Notes: a model not told the origin generated them from the letters alone. Shown: positions 11,359 to 21,859, numbered from the stretch's first letter. The stretch: DNA of 64,000 nucleotides from Hyaloperonospora brassicae (GCA_947650285.1 CANTFL010001464.1:1-64000); one strand, 5' to 3'. Numbers and translations are program-made.

Positions 11359-12174
11359 TCAGCTCACCCTTGGCTCGTACCTTCTGAGCCAAGGTAATCC
11401 TAGGATGACATCAAATTTGTCATCCAGGTCCAGTACGATGAAGTCATCATCGTACTGTTCGCCCTCTGACGTGTAGTGGATTCCCACTACACGCTTCTTA
11501 ATGGTTATCGATGCGCCTGTAGCAAGGCGCACCGTCATCCTTGTGAGGGGAATGTCGCGCTCAACGAACTTGAGCCCACGATCATCCAGTGACTGGCGAC
11601 GAACAAAGTTGTTCGACGCCCCACAGTCAACCAGAGCACATAGTGTTATATCTTTTGTCACTTGCAACTTCGAGGTGATGAGTGACATCTCATCACCAGG
11701 TGCAGAGACACACAGTGACTGTGTATCTGGAGCAACTTTCGTCAAGAGGTTTGCAAATTCTCGTGAGGTTGCTGGATCAGTAGGGCGTTTCGCAACAGCG
11801 CTGGACCTACGCCCATTGCCCCTTTTGGCAAATGGACGACCATTGCGCTCATTACTGTTTGGTACTGGGCGAGGGGGACTACACTCGTAAGCGTAGTGTC
11901 CCAACTTCTGGCAGCGATTGCCCTTCTGCAATCGCTTGTTGTTTGAAGAGCGAGGTTTATCGCTCTCAACATAACAGAGGTCTATTGGTTCCGGACCTCC
12001 AGTCTCTTGTCGTCTCGGTGGACAATAAGAGCTCGAGCTAGCATGAGCTTGTCTCATGCTAAAGTCTTCCTGTTCCGCTGCTGCAATTGCATCTTCTAGA
12101 GTATACAGCTTTAAGCGGAACAGGTGATTCCTGACGGGACCATCTGAGATCCCTTGCATGAACACAGTAATCAA
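11359..12174 (-). pseudogene. gypsy gag C-terminus and protease (right arm)
   Basis: A 271-codon frame differing from the left copy at only a few residues, for example ALVDCGASN for ALIDCGASN and DEMSL for DEISL. It has the same damaged zinc knuckle and the same terminal stop before the RT linker. Confidence 0.8.
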
Positions 12175-12185
12175 CGTGTGTTCAT

Positions 12186-12818
12186 TTACAGGCTTGCAGT
12201 TATAATACTCGCAAGGAGTCGTATATGCTGAGTATAAGCGTGCACACCCTCTCTCTCTCCACGCTTACCTTGTTTGAGTTTCAGGAGCTCTGATCGAGCC
12301 CTGAACTCAGCCCGAGGCGGTTCAAATGTTCGTTTGAACCGGGTCTTAAAGGCTTCTAGCGACTCAAAAGCGTATGGGTCGCTCATCCCGAGCCCTAAGG
12401 ACCAAGTCTTGGCACGCCCTGCCAAGTGGGATTGAGCAAATGTTAGTTTCATTTGCTCATCAACGATACGACGTGCCTTTATGGCTCTTTCTCATTCGCC
12501 GACCCATAACAACAGGGATCCTTCCTCGACTCCTCTGTACTTCGGGATGTCAACCTTGAATATCTCGGGGAGACGCGTGTGTGTCGTCCCGCCCACAGCA
12601 GCATTGAATTGCTGCTGTCTCAACAGCTCTGTCTGTTAAGGACCGAGTTCCCCCAACTGCTCAGCCTTTTGAGAACCTTGATGGTGAAGCAAGGCTACTT
12701 TCTCTCGTTCGGAGCCAAGTTCATGCCGAATGAACCTGGCGATAGCGGCATGTTGTTGGTCTCTGTCAAGAGATTCCAACATAGCGGTAACGCCAATGTC
12801 GCCCACGGTAGAGCTCAT
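12186..12818 (-). pseudogene. gypsy gag (right arm) with the same stops
   Basis: Mirror copy of 5117-5749. It has the same ATG, the same internal TAA and TGA, and the same frameshift at its 3' end. Shared disabling mutations mean the duplication arose from an already defective copy, or the arms are kept alike by gene conversion. Confidence 0.8.
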
Positions 12819-12956
12819 TCGCCCTACCGCGGCTCATTCGAGGTCACTCAAATGAGCGAAGCCTTCACGTGTGACGTGAAAGATCTCTCCCTCAACCATC
12901 ATATTCATGATGGATAAGATGGGTGGTCGCTGCACGGACTACAAAGTGCTACCAGG

Positions 12957-13428
12957 TGTGAAGAGGAACGCTCTTGCTCAGATAACTGAGCAAGGCCTTA
13001 TATTGATAACAGTACAAGGGTGCGTACGCCCGACGTCACGTACGCGTGGCGTGACGAAGCGCGACCAAGACAAAACAGAAACGGAAAGCTCTGTCTTGAG
13101 GGAAAAGTAGAACTGTTTTTTGAAGTAGAACTGTTATTTAATATAGTTATGTTTCTTGCTAAATCATCTTTCGTCTTAATATAACTATAGTAAACTACTG
13201 TCTCCTATGTGGGTCTTCTGTCCAGCAGCGATTGGTAGTTAAATTGAGTGATGTAAACGGTACATCAACCAAGAAGTGGACCCCTCCACGGATATTACCC
13301 TTAGAGGTAATACTCCGACAACATCACTTCTCTCAAGTGATGTTGATTGAATATTATCAAAATAGAAAATGTTCAAAAATTGGTACTTTCGTACCAATTT
13401 TTATGTAACGGGCTCACCCCGTTTCACA
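12957..13428 (-). repeat. LTR of the inverted arm
   Basis: 472 bp, matching 4509-4978 in inverse orientation, with the same hairpins. On the minus strand it starts TGTGAAACGGGG against TGTAACAGGG on the left. A TGGTAGCAC primer-site match lies just inside at 12946-12954. Confidence 0.75.
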
Positions 13429-15209
13429 TGCTCTTTAACCAGAAAAGATGTCACTTGCGGCCGTGCCAGGTGGTAGGGATTTGTCAGGTTGTCTGATTGT
13501 ACTGCATTTGTGAGCAGAGATCGTTCAGCCTGACCATATGCTTAGCGACATCTTTCCGGCTCATCAGTCTTATGAACGTTGTCGAGTTAAGTCCTTGTTT
13601 CGCATCGCCATGAAAGCGTGGATGCCGTGCGGTAGTTCATTGTCATTCGCAGCAATAAGAAAGTCACATTTACTTGCCTTGGAGTCCGGAACCGACGCAC
13701 CCTCTCCAGGACCAAGAGAGCAACCAGAAAGCTTCTTCAACATACCGGGTACCTGAACGCTTTTTTGGATGCGATCGGCTCTATGCACATCGGGTGTCGT
13801 CCGGTCGTAGAGGGAATTGATTGCCGGTCAAGCTGCGGGCATAGTCAATCAACGGTACGAACGTGCCCATTTTCGTCTTATCGACTTGAATAGTACTGCT
13901 TCACGGGTTAAGCCTAAGATGGGTGACGTGCGCCCCGTCGTTGGCGGATGGATTAGATTAGCCTTCAGTTCAAACGGCGAATCGGCCGAGCGAATAGCTG
14001 CCACGCACATCCGGTCGGATGCGTCGACGACGACGACGACGACGACGACGGCATCAAAGGTTTTCGAACGACCAGCAGGCAGAATTGCACCGTCTTTGAT
14101 TTGCATCGGCAACAACTGTCTTGACTGAGGGCGTTTGACGATATACAGTTGACGCTTCGTGGCATGCACTCCGACCCGTCCGCGCAAGCGCTTCCTGTGA
14201 GTCCTGCAGCCAGCTACCGTCGAGATTGTCTGTCAATGTTTACTTACGAGGCGACTTTGCATCCCCTTCCGCGACTGCAAGCGTACAGTGCTACACAAGA
14301 TGACTCGATGACGTAAAAATGCCGCGCACAACTTTGTCACGAAGAAGCAGCTCCGTTTGGCACTGCTGTTGCTCGATCGTGCACATGTCCCTTGCCGCCA
14401 AGCTGTGATGCATGTCATGTCTATGGCTTAGACGGTCAGAGGCGCTCTAAATATTTGACGTCGAGTTGTATGTTTCTTGAAAACGATCGGCCGATTTACC
14501 AGAACCCGTCTCTCTGCCCTAAGCATACTGAACGCTACACGATGGATCTCTCTCTCTCTCTTGCTGAAGCGCGCAAGTACGACAACAACTTCTCTTCCGC
14601 AAAGCCTTATCCTGCAAATCGTAGCCACAGGCACGCAAAGTCGGCTGACCGAACATTGCATGAGTGCAGTATTCCCTAACTGACGTATTACACTACACGG
14701 TCGTACGGTTGTGCACTTCAGTGTATCGTACCCTCGTGCGTATCCAATGATCGGCTGCCCATTCTGCTACTCCGGACGCTTGACGATGGCCAACAACAAA
14801 GACAGGCTCTCGTTGCAGTACGGTTCAGCCAATTGTGCTGCTTTGCATCTTACGATCGAGCAACTCGAGCCAATGTAGTAGCACCTCGTCTACTGCCCAT
14901 CCAGCCAATACAGCCGGGCCAGTGTATCCACACATACACACATACCACAGGTCCAGGATTTGCACCGTGAAGAGACCGCCGAAATCTGTCGCCCTGTTGC
15001 AATCCATTGTCGCAAGTCGATGGGAGCAGCTCATCGTCGGTCGTCATCAACGACACACCAAGTGCACATTGACCGTGTCTCGCGTGACTCGGCTCGACTC
15101 GGGCCAAGTCGACTCGAGTCGCGCTGCTGCTCCACTGTCATTTCTCAATTCGCCTCATTGGTCCTTCACACCCTTCGGCCACTTGCGTCCTGCCCCTCTT
15201 CACGCTAAG
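13429..15209. other. Intergenic, no gene recognised; (CGA)n microsatellite
   Basis: About 1.8 kb between the retroelement and the oxidase gene. The only clear structure is a CGA trinucleotide run at about 14024-14051. Open frames here are short and overlap on both strands without recognisable motifs. The last part must hold the oxidase promoter, but I cannot point to a site. Confidence 0.5.
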
Positions 15210-16802
15210 ATGGTAGCGCTCATCTCTCGGACGCTGTCGCTCGTCTCGGCAGCAGTCACGATCTCAAGTGCGCTCGCAATGGCCCCACCAGGGAAAACGC
15301 CGTTCGCAGCAAACGTCGCCCAGACGACTACTGTCAACTCGACCGCTCGACTGCAGGCGTTCGAGTACTGCATGGACAGCTCGGCGCCCGACAAGACCAA
15401 AGACTCTGTCACGACGAACGTCAACTTGTTCGTCGAGCAGTCGCCGCTGTACGAAGACTTTGCCACGGGCCCCAAAGCCCGTATCGCGCGGAGACCGCTC
15501 GGCGTGTACCTCGCCCAGAGCGAAGCCGACGTGGTCCGCGCGGTCAAGTGCTCCGTCAGCAACGGCCTCGCGCCCGTTCCCCGCAGCGGCGGCCACTCGT
15601 ACGAAGTCCTCTCGTCCATGGACGGCTCGCTGGTCATCGACATGGCCGACATGGTCCAAGTCGCCATCGTGGCGGAGAACCCACTCGAGCACTCGGCGCT
15701 CGTCACGGTGCAGACGGGGGCGCGACTGGGCTGGATCCACACGGAGCTCGACCGCCTGGGTGGCGGCTACAGCTTAGTCGCTGGCACGTGCCCGACGGTG
15801 GGCATTGGCGGCCACGTCTCTGGCGGGGGTTACGGCATGATCAGCCGCCACTTTGGCCTGGCAGCCGACCACACGGTCGCGATGCGCGTGGTCCTGTACG
15901 ACGGGTCCGTGGTCACAGCGTCCGCGACGGAGCACCCGGACCTGTTCTGGGCCCTGCGCGGCGGCGGCGCCGGCTCCTTCGGCATCGTCACGCTCTTCAC
16001 GCTCAAGGCCTACGCGCTGCCGCAGGTCTCCGTCTTCAACATCCACTTCGACGCCACCGCGCGCGCCCACGTCCTGCGCGCGTGGATGGACTTTTTCCCC
16101 ACGGCCGACTCGCGCGTCACGACGCAGCTCATGGTGGAAGGAAAGGGCGCGCGCTTGACGGGCCACTTCCTGGGCCCCAAAGCCGAGCTGGACGCGCTGC
16201 TGGACGCCTCGGGCCTCTTGACCCACACGGGTCTGACCGCGCAGGAGCGGCTGTCCAACTGCTCGCAGCTCGCGATCAAAGCGTACGCGTGGCAGGCCAC
16301 GTGCGACGACCTGAGCTCGCTCAACGTCTCGCGCCACATGACGGTCGCGGACAAGGACTATAGCAAGATCAAAGGCGGCTACGCGAACGCGGTGCTGGAC
16401 GACGCGGGCGTGCAGACGGTGATCGAGTGGGCCGACAGTCTGCCCAACACGACGTGGGCGTATATCCAGTTCGAGGCCTACGGCGGCGTCTTTGCCACGC
16501 AGGCGAACGACATGACGCCGTGGGCCCACCGCAACGCCGTGTGGTCCGTCCAGGTCGGCGTTGGCGCGAAGAAGGGCGAGTCGGAAGACTCGACGTCGTA
16601 CCAGTGGATCCGCGGACTGCTTGGAGCTCTTGACAGGTACTTGGACGGCGGCAACTACCAGAACTACTGCGACTTGGACCTGGGCGCGGAGTTTGGCACG
16701 CGGTACTGGGGCGCCGCCAACTTTGCCCAGCTGCGCCAGATCAAGGCGCGCTACGACCCGCTGAACGTGTTCCACAGCGCCCAGTCGGTGCCGCTGCCGT
16801 GA
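15210..16802 (+). CDS. Secreted berberine-bridge-type FAD-linked oxidase
   Basis: 530 residues, no intron. ATG 15210 is chosen because it begins a signal-peptide-like start (MVALISRTLSLVSAAVTISSA); the frame is open further upstream but without such a start. The FAD-binding PCMH fold shows RSGGHSYE (His129) and AGTCPTVGIGGH (Cys194), the two residues that bind flavin covalently in bicovalent berberine-bridge/AA7 enzymes. The C-terminal signature NYQNYCDLD, then YWGAANFAQLRQIK and YDPLNVFHSAQSVP, is intact, so it is probably active. The family oxidises carbohydrates or alkaloid-like substrates outside the cell; the substrate is unknown here. It is much more GC-rich than its neighbours. Confidence 0.88.
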   Translation: MVALISRTLSLVSAAVTISSALAMAPPGKTPFAANVAQTTTVNSTARLQAFEYCMDSSAPDKTKDSVTTNVNLFVEQSPLYEDFATGPKARIARRPLGVYLAQSEADVVRAVKCSVSNGLAPVPRSGGHSYEVLSSMDGSLVIDMADMVQVAIVAENPLEHSALVTVQTGARLGWIHTELDRLGGGYSLVAGTCPTVGIGGHVSGGGYGMISRHFGLAADHTVAMRVVLYDGSVVTASATEHPDLFWALRGGGAGSFGIVTLFTLKAYALPQVSVFNIHFDATARAHVLRAWMDFFPTADSRVTTQLMVEGKGARLTGHFLGPKAELDALLDASGLLTHTGLTAQERLSNCSQLAIKAYAWQATCDDLSSLNVSRHMTVADKDYSKIKGGYANAVLDDAGVQTVIEWADSLPNTTWAYIQFEAYGGVFATQANDMTPWAHRNAVWSVQVGVGAKKGESEDSTSYQWIRGLLGALDRYLDGGNYQNYCDLDLGAEFGTRYWGAANFAQLRQIKARYDPLNVFHSAQSVPLP

Positions 16803-17411
16803 AGAGCTCCGTCTGTTGATAGCTTACATGGCTACAGTCGACGCGATGCAGGACGGAGGGTGGTGTGATGTGGTCGGGGCGTTAGAAATGACTGGCTGCT
16901 CGCTGATAATACACCTGACGCGTGCATCAGATGCTTTGATTTTGCTGCGTGGCAGTTTTACTTGGGAATGGGTTCATCGTGTGCGTGTACGTATACACAT
17001 TGCAAGCGAGGTCTCTGTCTGTATACCGCCCGCCCCTTTCTGTCGTTCGACACTTCACGTAAGTTACGATCGCAATCGAAAAGCCAGCAGCCGGCGTCCG
17101 ACGATTCGTCGTCGTGTACTGAATTTGTTTGCTCGCCACTGACGTCCTTCCTGCCTATCCCCGTTCCTCTCCAGTTATGCATAAAAAACCGTACTCCTCC
17201 TATCTATAATACTGCTTCTGTTGCTGCTGCCACTCATACTACTACTTCTTCTGCTACTACTACCACTTCTACTACAGTATCACTGAGACCGCTACTACTA
17301 CGGCCACTAATAATAAAATTTAACAATAATAATAATACCAATATTTAATAATATTAATCGTAATAATAATAATAACAACCGAACCTACCGACGACCCTTC
17401 ATACGGGGGTC
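16803..17411. repeat. Intergenic with trinucleotide-rich low-complexity tract
   Basis: No gene seen. From about 17205 to 17395 the plus strand passes from CTT/CTA/CTG repeats (TACTACTACT, TTCTTCTGC) into AAT/TAA repeats (AATAATAATA), ending about 15 bp before the next start codon. This could be the promoter and 5' leader of the F-BAR/PH gene. Confidence 0.55.
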
Positions 17412-19038
17412 ATGAAGTCGACGGCGTCCTCGTCGGCCGCAGCTCTCGACCCTCCCGCCGCTCGGACCGCGTCATCACACGCGCGAAAAAGCGTCTGGCG
17501 ACTGAAACGTGACAGCTGCGCCACGCTTCGCGCCTTTGAGGCCCAGCGCAGCGCGCAGCTCGACAAGTTCCAGACGCGAGACCGCGCCTATTGGCGTCAA
17601 TTCCAAGACGAAATTCGCCACGGAGACGTGGAGAACACGCGGCTGATGCGCTTCTTCACGCTGCGATTGGAAGCGGATTTGGTCTACGCAGAGGCGTTGA
17701 GGCAGACGCGCCAGGTGCTGGACGCTCCGACGACGCCGGGGCTGACGGACTCGGACGGCTCGTCGACTTCGGAGTTCCCGGTCGTGCAGTCGTCAGTGTC
17801 CAAAGCGCTATGCGCAGTGGGGGAAGTCCAGCAACAAGTGGCCGAGAAGTTGGAGCAGTTCACGACCGTCGTGAAGCGCGAAGTGACGGTGAAGCTCGTG
17901 GAGGAGATGGCCGCTACGTTCAAGGAACGGGTGGCGGCAATGCTGAGTGAGGGCGAGAGACTGGATGGGCTGCTGTACCAGTCGCAGAGGAACGTGCTGA
18001 CGTCGTTTGGCAAGTACGATGAGCTCTATCGTGTGATGGAAAAGGAGGAGGAGGCTCTGGCCGCTGCGGACGCAGTAGACCCAGCGCGACGACGGGATCT
18101 GTGGCTGGCCGAAGTCAATTACTCCATTAACGTGCAGAAGCTGCAGCATTGTCGTGTCGAGTACGTCACGGGAATGGCGACGCTGTTCCAGCAGTACAAG
18201 ACGATTGAAGTATGGCGATCGTCAGTCATTCAGACAGCGCTGGATACGTATACTCGCAAACAAAAGCTGACGTATGGCGAGATGGCAGGTGCGATGGCTG
18301 GTCCGCTGGCTAGTGTGCAGGTAAGCACGATACGAAACGGCTCTTGTATGGGTCTGGCATTGTTGGGTGTAACGAAATTGTGTGAGCGCAGCGTATTGAC
18401 CCTGAACGAGACCTACTGCAGAGTGTGCGAAGGATACCGAAAAACGTACGCGGACTACTTTGTGCATCACCTTTGTGTTGTCTGCTGGACTGATAGTTTG
18501 TGCGTGGGTTTGCCATGTTGTTCAGTACACGGCAGCAGCGTTATCGGCAGCGGACGACACAGACGCAAAGCTGTTTTCGACGCTGCGGTCGCCCATTGCG
18601 AGTCCGTTGTTGGTGCGCTGTGGATTCGTGAAGAACCAAGTGGGCGGCTCACTATTTACATCCTGGAAGGACGTGCTGTGTGCCATTACACAAGACGGGT
18701 ACCTGCATCTGCTGGACCTGAAGGAGCACACGACCCGCTCTATCCTGGTGTCGACGGAAGCGATGCTGTCGGCTATTGCAATGAACGATCAAAACGCGGA
18801 CGTCAGCAGTCAATCGGTCTGTCTGGCAAACTGCCGAGTCGAGATTCTGGGAAAGAGCGCGACGCCGAGCTTCGAGATCACGGAAGTGAGTCCGCCGTCC
18901 GGGTTACTGAGTAGTATGTTACGAGTAGGTGTATCACGCACGCTGACGTTTCAATGTCCGAGCCAAGGCGACTTGATCGAGTGGGTAGTCGCTGCGAAGC
19001 AGTTCATCTCAGCTGGGTCGTCCATGGTGAATAGATAG
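17412..19038 (+). CDS. F-BAR and PH domain protein
   Basis: Three exons: 17412-18320, 18392-18445 and 18526-19038, 490 residues. Both introns (71 and 80 bp) are GT-AG and phase 0: donors GTAAGC and GTACGC, acceptors GCGCAG and TTCAG. They remove in-frame stops and join SVQ to RIDPERDLLQ and IPKN to YTAAALSA. Residues ~35-300 look like an FCH/F-BAR membrane-curving helical domain (FWxxF-like start, RHGDVENTRLMRFFTLRLEA). Residues ~350-480 look like a PH domain (SWKDVLCAITQDGYLHLLDL, ending in LIEWVVAAKQFI). Expected role: binding phosphoinositide membranes in endocytosis or at the cortex. The short middle exon is the least certain part. Confidence 0.65.
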
Positions 19039-19191
19039 ACGGACGCTGTCGTAAGGACACGGTCGTAAACATGAGGACTGGTAGCATGTTTTGTAGCCTC
19101 GATGGTGTGCGGGACACCAGTCTCGTAAAAGTTACTGGCTGCCCTGATTGACCACTGACCGACCCCACGACTCGAGGAGCTACGACCAATA

Positions 19192-19549
19192 ATGGGTCTG
19201 CTAGACGGTCTGATCACGGGCTTTGCGCGTAAGAGCAAGTTTGGGCGCTCGCACTCGCTGCGTCCGCTCACGAGCAAACGCGCCAACCGCCGCTTCTACA
19301 AGGGCAACGGCTGCCGCAACGAGGGGACCCATGCGAAACGTGGGCGGTACGTTGTGGACTCGGACAAGTTGCTGCAGCTCGAAGTGCCGGACCTCACGGG
19401 CTTTAAGGTGCGTCTGTCTGTCTGCGTTTGTCGACTTACGAATAGATCAGACAGTAGCGAGTGTTTGTCTGACGTCGGATTCTGTGGTTGACTTGCTGCA
19501 GCTCAAGCCGTACGTGTCGCCGCTGACGCCCAACCGCCGCCCGCAGTAG
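19192..19549 (+). CDS. MRPL41: Mitochondrial large-subunit ribosomal protein mL41
   Basis: Two exons, 19192-19407 and 19502-19549, 87 residues, with a phase 0 GTGCGT...CTGCAG intron of 94 bp. Motifs fit mL41 (MRPL41, yeast MRPL27): LTSKRANRRFYKGNGC, GRYVVDSDKL, VPDLTGFK joined across the intron to LKPYVSPLTP. mL41 is a small basic component of the mitochondrial 60S-like subunit. Length and motif order are normal for the family. It ends 154 bp from the stop of the convergent GTPase gene. Confidence 0.85.
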
Positions 19550-19703
19550 AGCGAGTGAGTGACAGAGATCAGGACGAGCACGCGGCGTTATCACACACGA
19601 GACGTCGTCACGCAAAGAAACTGTTTGAGGAAGTTAAACTTGTGTTGGACCGTCTGGAAGACACATATCACGTGGACTCGGCGGACTGAGTCCTTTTATC
19701 GGC

Positions 19704-21614
19704 TCAGGAAATTGTGCAGCCGCAAGTCTGGCCTTGTCGCAGCTGTTGACACTCCTCGCTCAGCAGATTGAGCTCCATTTCCTGACGCTCCTTCTCCTGC
19801 ACCACACGTTCGTAGTCGGACTTTATGCGCTCCAGCTCGTTGTCGAAGCCCTCACGCTTCTGCGTCCCACTTGTGCGCTTTGGACCAGCGGATTCATACT
19901 TGGACTCCATCTGCTTCGTGGCAGCTCCGTCTTGCAGCATGCTCTCCAGATCGGCAATGCGTTCCCGCTGAGCCTGGGACTCCGCTTCGAAACGCGCCTT
20001 CTCCGACATGATTTGTGACGACTGCACCTGCATCTGCTCGATCTGCTCCTTGTAAATCTGCTCTCGACCGCCGACGCTGCCAAGTTCCTCTTTCACCTTT
20101 GACACATCGCCCTGCAGCATCCTGACTTTGCTTTCATAGCCTTCTTCCTGTCGGCTCAACAGAATTCGCATCGCCTCAGCGTACTTGGCCTCCGAGAAAG
20201 TCAAGAGGCACTCGAGTTTAGCACCACCACGAGCTTTGTGAAGGTAAGCGTCGCGAAATACCTGCCATACGCGCGAGAACTGCTGCATGTCCGCAAAGCC
20301 GCCTCGGTCGTCACCACTTGAAGAGGCCAGCTTGGGCTGGATTTGTTCAGCGTAAAGCACCTGGAGCAAGCGTTCACACATTTCTTTGCTCTGAGCCAAG
20401 TTGTCCCGAGCACATGCAGCCTTGTCGACTTCCATGCGCTTGCGCAGGTCGGCCTCCAGCTTCGCGGCACTGTCGCCGATGGCAGCAGCACGATAATGCG
20501 CCACAGCTTGCCCCTCGGCAGTCTTGATCTTCTCAGTGAGGTCGTCGACATCAAGAGGCAGATCCAGAGCACGCAGACTATTCTTGAATGCTTCAGCGGC
20601 GCTTGTCATCGCTTTCCGGCTTTCGCTTGCAGTCACGCCCTCCCAAGCAGACGTGATGACCGGGACGCCGCCACTGTTCATCGCAGCCACGTAGGCTTGC
20701 AGCAAGCCAGCAAACATGCTGCCTGTCAGAGGTTTGCCGTGCAGCTTCTTGGGCTGTAGGCTATCGCCGTAAACGATTTGCTTGACAGCGCGAAGTTGCT
20801 GCTGGAATTCTGGTCGTAGATCTTTGATTGGCAGCTCGTCCACCTGCTGCAGCTTGGACTCGTCGTGCACAGGACGCACTAGCGTGATGCAGTCGCGTTC
20901 GCGAAAAAAGTCCTTCATCATAGTACGGGTCCGATTGCGCTCAATGTTGGCCGGCGTGCGTGGCTGGTCCGCCAGTGCTCGCTCCAGGTAGTCACTGCTC
21001 GAGATGGGGTCACCATCTTCGTCCACGAGCTCGAGCGTAAAGTCTCTCACGACCCACAGAAAAGACGGAAAGAAGCTGTGCAGTTGCCGCACGTCGGCGT
21101 CATCGTCGCTCTCGCCTGTCGACGCGGCACTGACTCGAATGTGTTTCGCCAAATTGGCAATGAAGCTCAATCCACCAATGGCCTTCTCATCGACACTCCC
21201 TTGACTGTTGTAAATGAGCTTCGAGCACAAGAGCGTGGCCAGCGAGAAGATGCGCGCGTCGTACTGCTGCGAGGCCTCGAGGCCACCCATGCCCTCCGTA
21301 TCGAGCACGAGCACCCACACATCCTTTCCATTGGCCATTCGGTGCCGCTGCGGCTGTCCCCAGATCCATATGCCGCGGGTACAGCGCTCGACAGTAGGGC
21401 CCACACGAAACCCGTTCTGTCTGTCCAGCAGCCAATTGAGCATCGAGCTCTTGCCCGTGCGATAGAGTCCGGCCATGGCCACGACCGCAACGTGGCCTTC
21501 GATACGGCGTAGCATCTCCACGGCCGCGTCGTTCACCTTGAGCTGCTTCGTGCCGTCGTCGAACGTGATGAGCGGCACGGGCTCTTCTGGGAACTCCTGC
21601 TCTGTCGCCGCCAT
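19704..21614 (-). CDS. Guanylate-binding-protein family GTPase with CaaX end
   Basis: 636 residues, single exon. N-terminal GB1/RHD3-type GTPase domain: P-loop GLYRTGKSS at 49-57, a switch Thr in ERCTRGIWIW, DTEG at 105-108 and the GBP-type Arg-Asp at 190-191 (WVVRD). A helical middle domain follows, then a charged coiled coil at about 490-625 rich in Glu, Lys and Gln. The last residues are CGCTIS: CTIS is a CaaX box suited to farnesylation, with a nearby Cys that could be palmitoylated, so membrane attachment is likely. Large prenylated GBPs are best known from animal cell-autonomous immunity; oomycete roles are not established. It shares a 245-bp divergent promoter with the Rmd1-type gene. 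Confidence 0.88.
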   Translation of the reverse strand: MAATEQEFPEEPVPLITFDDGTKQLKVNDAAVEMLRRIEGHVAVVAMAGLYRTGKSSMLNWLLDRQNGFRVGPTVERCTRGIWIWGQPQRHRMANGKDVWVLVLDTEGMGGLEASQQYDARIFSLATLLCSKLIYNSQGSVDEKAIGGLSFIANLAKHIRVSAASTGESDDDADVRQLHSFFPSFLWVVRDFTLELVDEDGDPISSSDYLERALADQPRTPANIERNRTRTMMKDFFRERDCITLVRPVHDESKLQQVDELPIKDLRPEFQQQLRAVKQIVYGDSLQPKKLHGKPLTGSMFAGLLQAYVAAMNSGGVPVITSAWEGVTASESRKAMTSAAEAFKNSLRALDLPLDVDDLTEKIKTAEGQAVAHYRAAAIGDSAAKLEADLRKRMEVDKAACARDNLAQSKEMCERLLQVLYAEQIQPKLASSSGDDRGGFADMQQFSRVWQVFRDAYLHKARGGAKLECLLTFSEAKYAEAMRILLSRQEEGYESKVRMLQGDVSKVKEELGSVGGREQIYKEQIEQMQVQSSQIMSEKARFEAESQAQRERIADLESMLQDGAATKQMESKYESAGPKRTSGTQKREGFDNELERIKSDYERVVQEKERQEMELNLLSEECQQLRQGQTCGCTIS

Positions 21615-21859
21615 CGTAGATCAGAAGTGGGCAAAAAGATAGACGACGAGCTGCTACTTACTTGATCGTCTGTGAAGAGGTGTGGTACACACGTGAAGTA
21701 AGCGCACGAAAACAGACTCGGTCTGCGGTGCACGCACACCATGATGATCGTACAATTTGTGGCGCACGCACATCACGACGATCGTACAATAGTCGGTGGT
21801 GCACCCTACGTAGTAAGCAAAGGACAGCCATCGGCTCGATCGATCGCGAGACCGGAGAG
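21615..21859. promoter_or_regulatory. Divergent promoter with a duplicated 27-bp motif
   Basis: This 245-bp stretch separates the start codons of the GBP gene (minus) and the Rmd1-like gene (plus). It contains two copies of a 27-bp sequence at 21730-21756 and 21764-21790, both starting GCACGCACA and ending GATCGTACAAT, 34 bp apart. Internal differences are only a few bases. Role is inferred from position alone. Confidence 0.4.

Larger units (their letters stand above)
4509..13428. mobile_element. Ty3/gypsy element fused tail-to-tail to an inverted partial copy
   Basis: The plus-strand part runs 5' LTR, gag, protease, RT, RNase H, integrase and C-terminal tail (4509-~10446) and has no 3' LTR. 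At ~10447 it switches into the reverse complement of its own 4509-~7485, ending in a minus-oriented LTR at 13428. The outcome is an inverted repeat with ~3-kb arms and a ~2.96-kb spacer, bounded by two outward-facing 5' LTR starts. The arms are almost identical and share the gag TAA, gag TGA, the gag frameshift and the stop before RT. I saw no target-site duplication (left flank CTCCAT, right flank TGCTC). The copy is inactive. Confidence 0.85.
10447..13428 (-). repeat. Inverted partial copy (right arm) of the gypsy element
   Basis: This is the reverse complement of about 4509-7485 with only scattered differences. At the junction both sequences share CCTTTGTC, a possible microhomology: the left element reads GAAGTACCTTTGTCC and the complement of the RT region reads GAGTGCCTTTGTCT. 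The arm keeps the TAA, TGA and frameshift of the left gag but has its own extra stop in the RT linker, so the arms have diverged slightly since they formed. Confidence 0.85.

Noticed and set aside
14835..15209. The upstream extension of the oxidase frame to 14835.
   Set aside because: No signal peptide or conserved motif precedes residue 1 at 15210, where a clean secretion leader begins.
15200..16775. Long overlapping frames antisense to and in other frames of the oxidase gene, up to 333 codons.
   Set aside because: High GC gives few stops; the oxidase frame carries all family motifs, and the others carry none.
18460..18525. An ATG at 18460 as the start of a separate PH-domain gene.
   Set aside because: The F-BAR and PH halves join in frame through two good phase-0 introns, so one gene is simpler.
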